Shown here: positions 5,200 to 12,154 of the stretch, one piece after another
Layout of the letters: each line of letters opens with the position of its first letter
How positions within the stretch are numbered: the first letter of the stretch is position 1
Origin: an uncultured Oscillochloris sp.
GTDB lineage: Bacteria; Chloroflexota; Chloroflexia; Chloroflexales; Chloroflexaceae
NCBI GenBank assembly: GCA_903877945.1
Contig: CAIRFY010000299.1
Location: 1-20,300 of the forward strand
DNA: 20,300 nucleotides
Direction of reading: 5' to 3'
Program-made: the position numbers and the translations under genes
Notes under the pieces: model-generated
Database searches by the model: none
Told to the model about the DNA's origin: nothing
The model's input: only the letters and a program-made list of their open reading frames with translations

Positions 5200-7359
5200 A
5201 TGGCAGTGATCACATTGTCGAACGAGGCGAACGCAGTAATTCTGTGCGCCCATGAATATGCAGAGCAGAAAAAATATCTGAATATCGACAGCCCACACCT
5301 GTTCTGGTCACTGCTTACCTTCAGTAATGCTGGACGAGAATGGATCGAGTGCTGCGGCGGCCATTCGGATTTCATTGAGAAACTTACTGTTGCTATTGAA
5401 CGGTGGTATGAGACGGGAAATGGAGACGCGAAACCGACCGCCGGATATATCCTTGTGATGCGTGCGGCTCAGGATCATGCATCCCTCAGCGGCGCGTTCG
5501 AGATTACACCCGGTCACCTGCTCAAAGCGATCCTCGAAACCGACAGCTTTCTACGAGAGTGGCTCAAAGACCAGGGAGTGGGTTCAGCCCCTGTTAGTAT
5601 TGTCGCTCCAACACCATTACTCGACGAGCTTGGACGCGATCTCACGCGGCTCGCACGCAAGGGCGAACTCTCTCCCATTATTGGTCGAGAGGATGAGGTT
5701 CGTCAGCTTACGGAAATCCTGCTCCGCCACGGGAAGAACAGCGCGCTTCTGCTGGGGTTGTCGGGCGTTGGTAAGACCGCAGTTGTCGAGCGCCTTGCAC
5801 AGGATATTGCGGAAGGCAAAGTGCCACCCAAGTTGGCAGGAATCAGGCTCATCGAGCTAAATGTCGGTACTCTGATTTCTGGGACCTCCTATCGTGGCGA
5901 ACTTGAGGGGCGCATCAAGATCCTCCTGGAAGAAATCAGGCGGACTGATGACGTCATCATCGTCATTGATGAATTTCACATGCTCGTTGGTGCCGGTAGC
6001 GCGAGCGGTAGCGGCGGTGATATTGCAAATATCCTTAAGCCGGCCCTTGCGCGGGGCGATCTTACATGCATCGGTATCACCACGTTTGAGGAATTCACTC
6101 GTCATATCGAAGGAGACGCCGCTTTTGCTCGCCGATTCGAAAAAGTCGTCGTCTCAGAGCCATCTGAATCTGATTCCAGAGCAATCCTGGCCGGTGTCGT
6201 CTCGCGCTACGAGAAGCATCACAACCTTATTGTTCAACCAGATGCGCTGGACATGATCATAAGTCTGGCAGTTCAGTACCTTCCAACACGCCAGTTTCCC
6301 GATAAAGCGGTTGACATTCTTGGTATCGCGTGTAGCCGCGCAGAACTTCAGCGGTCGCCTGTGGTAACTCCCGATCTCGTAACCACAATCGTAGGCGATA
6401 TCGCCGGCGTGCCCGTCGGGCAACTGACCGTCAACGTTCAGGCACTCCTGACGAGTCTGGAGACCAATCTCTCGAAGCATGTTATCGGCCAAAATGCAGC
6501 CGTCACGGTGCTGGTGAAGGCTATACAACTTGCGTATACGGGCTTGCGCGATCCTCGCAGGCCAAAAGGTGTCTTTCTTTTTGCAGGACCGTCGGGTGTA
6601 GGGAAGACCGAGTTGGCCAAGTCGCTGACCGAGCATCTCTTCGGCGACACGAAGGCGCTCCTGCGCCTCGATATGTCGGAGTATGCGGAGAAGCACACGG
6701 TTTCGCGACTGATTGGTGCCCCTCCCGGCTACCTTGGCTATGATGAGCCGGGCCAACTCAGCCAGCGGCTTCGTGATCGTCCTTACTCTGTCGTACTCCT
6801 CGATGAAATCGAGAAGGCGCATCCTGATGTGTTCGACCTCTTTCTCTCACTTTTTGACGAGGGCAGGCTTACTGACTCCCATGGTAGGCCGGTTGATGGG
6901 AGACACGCCCTCTTCGTCATGACAAGCAATCTCGGCACTACCCATAGCCAACGGAGTGGCATTCTCGGGTTTGACCGCCGGCCAGAGCCGCGAAATGACA
7001 GCCTTGAAGAGGCCCTACAGTCATTCTTTCGCCCGGAGTTCCTGAACCGGATCGATCATATCATTCGATTCCGCGAGCTTGACACTGATGATCTGGCCGA
7101 GATCGCGGCCCTGGAGCTACAGGCGCTCAAGGTGCGCCTGAAAGCACAAGGAGTGCGACTGACGTATGCGGACATGGTTCTGGATCTTCTTGCTACCGAA
7201 TCTCTCCAAAAGGGGGCGGGGGCACGTGGAATAAAGCGGGTTGTTGAAGTACTCGTGGCCGTACCGATCAGCACCCTGCTTGTCTCCCAAACCGCCGGGA
7301 AACACCAGTGGTTGCACATTGAGGTCGAGCGCGGTGTCATTGTCCCCAGGTGGGTTTGA
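5200..7359 (+). CDS. Clp/Hsp100-family AAA+ unfoldase (ClpA/ClpC-like, no middle domain)
   Basis: This is an ATP-driven ring unfoldase expected to thread proteins through a hexamer. Residues 1 to about 140 form a Clp N-type helical domain (ANAVILCAHEYAEQKKYLNI). The first AAA+ module has Walker A GLSGVGKT (186-193), Walker B VIIVIDEF (Asp257/Glu258) and FARRFEKV. The second has Walker A GPSGVGKT (463-470), Walker B VVLLDEIEKAHPDV (Asp535/Glu536) and FRPEFLNRID. The two modules are joined directly, with no long ClpB coiled-coil middle domain, and no UVR motif is present; at 719 residues it is close to ClpA in size. GILGF (Leu589-Phe591) sits where ClpA/ClpC carry the loop that docks ClpP, so a peptidase partner is possible although none is encoded here. 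I prefer the ATG at 5200 (GAGG six bases upstream) over the GTG at 5188. It is the first gene of a five-gene operon, and its stop overlaps the start region of the next gene. Confidence 0.92.
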   Translation: MAVITLSNEANAVILCAHEYAEQKKYLNIDSPHLFWSLLTFSNAGREWIECCGGHSDFIEKLTVAIERWYETGNGDAKPTAGYILVMRAAQDHASLSGAFEITPGHLLKAILETDSFLREWLKDQGVGSAPVSIVAPTPLLDELGRDLTRLARKGELSPIIGREDEVRQLTEILLRHGKNSALLLGLSGVGKTAVVERLAQDIAEGKVPPKLAGIRLIELNVGTLISGTSYRGELEGRIKILLEEIRRTDDVIIVIDEFHMLVGAGSASGSGGDIANILKPALARGDLTCIGITTFEEFTRHIEGDAAFARRFEKVVVSEPSESDSRAILAGVVSRYEKHHNLIVQPDALDMIISLAVQYLPTRQFPDKAVDILGIACSRAELQRSPVVTPDLVTTIVGDIAGVPVGQLTVNVQALLTSLETNLSKHVIGQNAAVTVLVKAIQLAYTGLRDPRRPKGVFLFAGPSGVGKTELAKSLTEHLFGDTKALLRLDMSEYAEKHTVSRLIGAPPGYLGYDEPGQLSQRLRDRPYSVVLLDEIEKAHPDVFDLFLSLFDEGRLTDSHGRPVDGRHALFVMTSNLGTTHSQRSGILGFDRRPEPRNDSLEEALQSFFRPEFLNRIDHIIRFRELDTDDLAEIAALELQALKVRLKAQGVRLTYADMVLDLLATESLQKGAGARGIKRVVEVLVAVPISTLLVSQTAGKHQWLHIEVERGVIVPRWV

Positions 7360-10300
7360 TATTGGATAAGATTCTCCAGGCACGAAATCTTAGCGCTGAA
7401 GACATGGAAAGGCTGCTTGCGCAAGCACGCAGACATCTCTGGCTAAACGAGGTCGATCAGGCACGAGGAATCTTCGAACACGTTGCCACAAAGGCACAGG
7501 AGCAGATCAAAAAGAGCACGGCACCCAATACGGCCTACACATCGCTGATCTTCCATGCCCGATTAGGACTGTGGTCTGTCAGCTACCTACGCGACCAGAG
7601 CCATCGCTCTGAAGTTATGGAACTCCTGAACGGACAAAGTCCCGATGTAGAAACGGCTTCTTTTATTACCAAAGTTTTCCAGCTTCGAGGTGATACTTCC
7701 GACGAAGCACTCAAGATCTACCGAACCCACCTAATGCTCGACCCCTCACCCGGGACTGCGCGGCGCGTCCGCGATCTTGTCGCGAATCTTACCTTCTCGC
7801 ACACTGCCCTCGCCCTATACGAGACACTTGAGTCCATTCTTCCCGATGATCTCGCCCTTTCCAGCAAGTTGTGTCGCTGGTATCTGCTAGTCAACGACCA
7901 ACAGAATGCTGAGCAGTTGGCGCAGCGCATACTTGGATTCGCATCATCGCACCAGGAGGCGCAACGTTGCCTAGCAGTCATCGCTGAAAAGCGCGAGGAC
8001 TGGGCGACTGCCATTCGGTACTATCGTCTCACCCGTGATTATTTGCGGCTGGCAGTGGTGTTGGCTCGGTCGGGACAGTACAGCGGCGCGCTTAAGGCGC
8101 TCGATGCGGTCTCCGATGCTGAACAGATAACATCCACATGGCTGTACTACCGAGGATGGATCGCGTATGTGCAAGGAGAACCGTCATCCTCTATCGTATG
8201 GTGGGACAAGCTACAGAAGCAGAAGGTGTACCCTCACGCATCCGCAGCACAGAGGGATGCACTCGGTAGTCTGACACTACCTGTATTCGACGACATGCAA
8301 CAAGGGCTGGAGTTGTCGGATGCCATGATCGAACAACTGGGTTCAGCAGGGATTGACGTATCGATCCTAGAAGCAAGAAAGGGCGCGGTCGACATCCTAC
8401 GCCACGGCAATATTGCTCAGGGAAAGACGCTGCTCCAACGCGCCGTGCAGGCCCAGAAGAGTAACATTCGGCTCGTCTCATATCTGGCGTTGGCAGAGGT
8501 ACAGGAGAGGCAAGACCCTGCCGCCGACAGGCAGATATACGAACAATTGGTCACCTATTACGGTGATGCCAGCCTCTTTATGTGGTTACGTGGTCTCACA
8601 CTGCTCAAGTCCGGACACAAGCACAGTGCGCAGTATCTACAGAAAGCTTATGCGGATGGCGTCTGCAAGCGCCACCTTCCGCCTGAGGCAATGACAGCGG
8701 CCAACTGGCTGCTTCATGCTGCCAGCGTCGCTTCTGTGCAGAGCAATGACCTGGATCTCGCACAGCTCGACCAAGCTCCTGCCTCAGCCTGCGCGTTTCT
8801 CTGGGCAGTAGTGTCATCATATACGCTGGACAAGATTCGGCGGCATGAAACAGCAAGCTGGATAACTGCCCGTCCCCCAGGGACAATCGATACCCCGTAC
8901 TGGAACATCATACGCGCCGCGTACTACTACGCTCAAAAAGACTGGTCGGCATCCTTCGCGGAACTCGATGATCGGAGTACCGATCTCCGGTGGCGGCTGC
9001 TTCTCCTTGCTGTAGATGATGCACTGCACCAGCAAGATTGGCTGATGCTCGCGGCGTATGTGCGACAGGGGCTGACGATTAACCACACCCATCCCGGCCT
9101 CAAAAGGCTGGAGAAGCCGCTTCGCTCGCAGATATACCAGGTACTCTGGCATCGCGGCGATCTCGAGCGGCTAGACTACGAGCTTGAGGCGGTAATACGT
9201 ACCGGCAATGCGCCTACAGAGCTGTATCACAGCCTTGCCCTTATCTATATGCGTCTTGCAGTGACGAAGGATCGTGCGTCATTTGCCCTCGGCAGTGAGC
9301 AAACTGAGGCAGTCTCGCCAACACAGGGACAGCGCACGCCGGCCAAGTACACAGGATTTCTGGAGAACCAGGCCCATAACGACTACTGGCAACTCGCTAT
9401 CGGGTACTGGGCGGTCGCTCTCTCCGACGATGCCTACTGGCAGGCATGGTGCGCGCGCCGCAGCACAGTCTACGGGGAGACGGTCAGCACAGAGCAGATA
9501 TACAATCTAGTCACTGACGCCGTACCAGGTCTGCTCCGTGCCTATCATGAGGAACAGTGTCACCTAGACTCCCCGGTTACGACCCACCACCGCTTCTATA
9601 CCTCGCTCATCGCTCGGGAGATTGAGTCAACTCGGGCGATGCGCTACCTGATCCGGCAGACTTCCGGTCAGCAGGTCGCTGACATTCCTGATAGCATCCG
9701 ACACTTTATCAGCCCGCTTCTGATCAAAGAGTACGGCTACATTGAGCATGCACGGGCGCTGATCATCCGAATGGAGGGCCGTCACATCTCGCCGTACGAG
9801 CTTGGGCTTGTCCGATCCGCCTTTTCGCCCGTTGCCGACGCTCAGGCGCTGGTCGGTATCAAGGCATACGACATGGCGCTACAGATCTTGCGCACCTACC
9901 TGTCCAACCCGAAGTATGTGCCAATGCAAAGCGAGTTGACGAGTGAGCTATGCCATACGCTGGAACTCGCCGTTGCGCAACACCTCGATCTAGAGCAGTG
10001 GGAGACGGCACTCCATCTCGCACGGGAAGGACAGCGGCTTCAGCCACGCCATCACGAGTTCCAACAGCTTGCTATTAAGGCTGTCACCGGGATGGCGAAC
10101 GCCTACGTTCGCAAGGGGATGTTCAATGAAGCCATCAGGGAACTGAAGAAGGTGCGCGTTGGACAAAGGCAGAGCGACGCTAACCTCGACACCTTGCTCA
10201 GCGAGATCTATGTCGAGTGGGGATATGAGGCGGCGAACGACGACGATTTCGATAATGTCATCCATCGCCTTGGCAAAGCACTCTCAGTCCTGCCATCGAA

Positions 10301-10859
10301 CACACGGGCCATAACGAGCCTTAAAGATGCATACTACCATCGGGCGATCGGAAAAGCCCAGGCTAGCAAGTATGTCGCCGCCCTCGAAGATGCGGAACTC
10401 GCGCTCAAATATGGTGAGGACGCAAAAACACTGGTGCTACTCGCCCGGCTATGCCGCTCCATCGCGGTCAGATTTGAAGAAAAGAAGGCGTTCAAACCGA
10501 GCCATTCCCACTGGGATGCGGCGGCTAAGTACGCCATGCGCCAGCTTGAACTGGCGGATACGCAGGAAAGCCTTGCGTTCTTTGTGGAGATCTCCGTATC
10601 CCGTGTGCTATCGCTATACTCCCAGGACAACAATAGCGCTGCCATCGATCTGGCTGAGCGCCTAATCAAGATTGCTCCTGACAAGTCGCTGTATGACATC
10701 GATATCGAGAAATTGCTGAGCGAGATGTACACTAACTATGGGGCAAGCCTGTACAACAGTGGCCATAAGCAGCAGGGCTACCAACTAATGCGCAAGGCGC
10801 TCCAATATGACCCACAGAACGAAGTTGCCCGGCAGAATATGAGCATTATGCAGGACTAA
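7350..10859 (+). CDS. Giant TPR-repeat protein, 1169 residues
   Basis: This large soluble protein is probably all-helical, and no enzyme motif, signal peptide or membrane segment is seen. Tetratricopeptide-like units are visible at about residues 10-60, 150-260 (LCRWYLLVNDQQNAEQLAQR, REDWATAIRYYRLTRDYLRL, RSGQYSGALKALDAV) and most clearly from about 860 to the end (AYVRKGMFNEAIRELKKV, YEAANDDDFDNVIHRLGKAL, KYVAALEDAELALKYGED, QGYQLMRKALQYDPQNEVAR). The middle, 300-850, is helical with Trp/Tyr-rich stretches that match no family I know. The start is uncertain: GTG 7350 lies inside the Clp gene, and TTG 7362 has AGGTGGG upstream at good spacing. Overlap with the Clp gene implies coupled translation. 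TPR proteins often dock on Hsp70/Hsp100, so by position it is a likely scaffold, adaptor or client receptor (inference). Confidence 0.9.
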   Translation: MGLILDKILQARNLSAEDMERLLAQARRHLWLNEVDQARGIFEHVATKAQEQIKKSTAPNTAYTSLIFHARLGLWSVSYLRDQSHRSEVMELLNGQSPDVETASFITKVFQLRGDTSDEALKIYRTHLMLDPSPGTARRVRDLVANLTFSHTALALYETLESILPDDLALSSKLCRWYLLVNDQQNAEQLAQRILGFASSHQEAQRCLAVIAEKREDWATAIRYYRLTRDYLRLAVVLARSGQYSGALKALDAVSDAEQITSTWLYYRGWIAYVQGEPSSSIVWWDKLQKQKVYPHASAAQRDALGSLTLPVFDDMQQGLELSDAMIEQLGSAGIDVSILEARKGAVDILRHGNIAQGKTLLQRAVQAQKSNIRLVSYLALAEVQERQDPAADRQIYEQLVTYYGDASLFMWLRGLTLLKSGHKHSAQYLQKAYADGVCKRHLPPEAMTAANWLLHAASVASVQSNDLDLAQLDQAPASACAFLWAVVSSYTLDKIRRHETASWITARPPGTIDTPYWNIIRAAYYYAQKDWSASFAELDDRSTDLRWRLLLLAVDDALHQQDWLMLAAYVRQGLTINHTHPGLKRLEKPLRSQIYQVLWHRGDLERLDYELEAVIRTGNAPTELYHSLALIYMRLAVTKDRASFALGSEQTEAVSPTQGQRTPAKYTGFLENQAHNDYWQLAIGYWAVALSDDAYWQAWCARRSTVYGETVSTEQIYNLVTDAVPGLLRAYHEEQCHLDSPVTTHHRFYTSLIAREIESTRAMRYLIRQTSGQQVADIPDSIRHFISPLLIKEYGYIEHARALIIRMEGRHISPYELGLVRSAFSPVADAQALVGIKAYDMALQILRTYLSNPKYVPMQSELTSELCHTLELAVAQHLDLEQWETALHLAREGQRLQPRHHEFQQLAIKAVTGMANAYVRKGMFNEAIRELKKVRVGQRQSDANLDTLLSEIYVEWGYEAANDDDFDNVIHRLGKALSVLPSNTRAITSLKDAYYHRAIGKAQASKYVAALEDAELALKYGEDAKTLVLLARLCRSIAVRFEEKKAFKPSHSHWDAAAKYAMRQLELADTQESLAFFVEISVSRVLSLYSQDNNSAAIDLAERLIKIAPDKSLYDIDIEKLLSEMYTNYGASLYNSGHKQQGYQLMRKALQYDPQNEVARQNMSIMQD

Positions 10860-10875
10860 CCACAGGGGCTCAACC

Positions 10876-11322
10876 ATGGAAAAGATTACCGACCCGAACC
10901 CGTACGACATCCTGGGTATCAGTCCAGACGCTGACCGCCGTGCAATCAAGCAGGCACTCGCGGATCGACAGCGGGCGAACAGGAACCAAGTTGAGCGGCA
11001 GCAAGCCTTGAGCGCACGCAACGCCCTTGTTTCGACCGAGAAGCGACTGATCGTCGACGCACTGACGCCGAATTTTACAGCATCAACGGAGGACGCAGCG
11101 ATGCAGGCAAACCTGGAAGATCTTATCGAGCCTGCCGAGGCGTTAAGCCTACAGGATTTTGTTGGTTTCAATACCGTCGTTGCGCAAGACCTAGAGGCAC
11201 TCATCGACGTGACGATCCGCCACACGATCCGCATCCCGCCAGCGCCAACCCGCAAACTGGAGCTAACCACGGAGTTCGACGGGCTGGATGAATTCCTTGC
11301 GGTGTGGCTCTCACAGCCCTAG
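10876..11322 (+). CDS. J-domain-like protein lacking the HPD motif
   Basis: Residues 7-63 match the J-domain plan: NPYDILGISPDADRRAIKQA corresponds to helix I, the ILG turn and the start of helix II, and ARNALVSTEKRLIVD corresponds to the helix III/IV signature (A-Y-x-V-L-x-x-x-x-K-R-x-x-Y-D). The segment between them is short, and the catalytic His-Pro-Asp is absent: RANRNQ stands where HPDRNQ occurs in DnaJ. HPD is needed in known J proteins to stimulate Hsp70 ATP hydrolysis, so this may be a J-like docking protein or a regulator rather than a classical co-chaperone. Residues 80-148 (DFVGFNTVVAQDLEALIDVT … TEFDGLDEFLAVWLSQP) are unassigned. The gene begins 16 bases after the TPR gene with AGGGG before the ATG. 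Its position just before the GrpE-like and Hsp70 genes supports the assignment. The N-terminal match is strong; the function is inferred. Confidence 0.82.
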   Translation: MEKITDPNPYDILGISPDADRRAIKQALADRQRANRNQVERQQALSARNALVSTEKRLIVDALTPNFTASTEDAAMQANLEDLIEPAEALSLQDFVGFNTVVAQDLEALIDVTIRHTIRIPPAPTRKLELTTEFDGLDEFLAVWLSQP

Positions 11323-11398
11323 ACCAAGCACCTATTCACGGCATCTGCCCATCGCTAACATCACGTGAACCGCCTCATTCTGATAGGACTGCACGCTT

Positions 11399-12148
11399 AT
11401 GGAAACACCCCCTCCCGGAATTCTTGCCCTGATCCAGCAATACGAGCATCTGTCTGCCGACGTGCAAGCCCAGGTTCAGCAGGTACATTTGTTCCAGAAA
11501 AGACTGTACGAGACCATCGCTCCATCTCTCATCACCTTGCAGAAACGCCTACATCGACTCCCAGGTCCACCGAGCAGCTACTACTGGCATATCTTCCGAG
11601 ACTACTGGCGCAGCTATGAGTTATTTTCGGAGAAGCTCGCAAGCACGGCTCAACAACTCTCACGGCCCTACGAGACGCCTCCGCTTTGCGCCACCAACCC
11701 CACTGCACAGAATGAGGACGACTGGGCCGAGCTTGTGGATGATCTAGAGGAGGTGTACGTTTATCAGCGGCAGCAGCAGGTTCAGCGGGCCATGTTACTC
11801 CTCCTCGTCGACGTACTAGACAGCACGGAGCGGATTGGGATGCTTCGTATCCCACATGCCCACAATAGCGGCGAGGCGTTTGTGAAGTCGATCTACGGAT
11901 TGCGACAGATTACCCTCAAATTAAACCGCATGCTAGAAACCGCGCTATCCGACTACGGCATTCAACGTGTCCCACTATTTCCAGGGCAGTACCCACCGCC
12001 CGAGACGACCCGCATCATCGCACGGAGGGACAACAACACAGACGATAACGTGGTGATTATTGAGATAGCCACAACGGGGTACAGATGGCAGGGCGGGTTG
12101 CTCCGCAAGGCGGATGTCATCGTAGCTACTGAACCTACAGGAGCGTGA
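11399..12148 (+). CDS. GrpE-like putative nucleotide exchange factor
   Basis: Divergent from standard GrpE but with its layout. Residues 1-90 are largely helical (VQQVHLFQKRLYETIAPSLI), as in the GrpE stalk. Residues 131-145 (AMLLLLVDVLDSTERI) match the LLPVLDNLERAL helix. Residues 155-185 (GEAFVKSIYGLRQITLKLNR) match the …GV+MIYxQLxxxL helix. Residues 188-243 match the C-terminal beta domain: a P-G-x-x-x-(P/D)-P start, then VVIIEIATTGYRWQGGLLRK ADVIV, which parallels VVEExxxGYxxxGRVLRPAxV. In DnaK systems GrpE releases ADP from Hsp70. The gene ends 6 bases before the Hsp70 gene, as expected for a functional pair. The ATG at 11399 has AGGA 11 bases upstream; a 76-base gap separates it from the J-like gene. 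At 249 residues it is a little longer than most GrpE proteins, owing to an acidic insert near 100-120. Confidence 0.72.
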   Translation: METPPPGILALIQQYEHLSADVQAQVQQVHLFQKRLYETIAPSLITLQKRLHRLPGPPSSYYWHIFRDYWRSYELFSEKLASTAQQLSRPYETPPLCATNPTAQNEDDWAELVDDLEEVYVYQRQQQVQRAMLLLLVDVLDSTERIGMLRIPHAHNSGEAFVKSIYGLRQITLKLNRMLETALSDYGIQRVPLFPGQYPPPETTRIIARRDNNTDDNVVIIEIATTGYRWQGGLLRKADVIVATEPTGA

Positions 12149-12154
12149 ACTGAC

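Noticed and set aside
10860..10875. Possible internal terminator between the TPR and J-like genes
   Set aside because: Only 16 bases, no stem or T-run, and a ribosome binding site occupies the gap.
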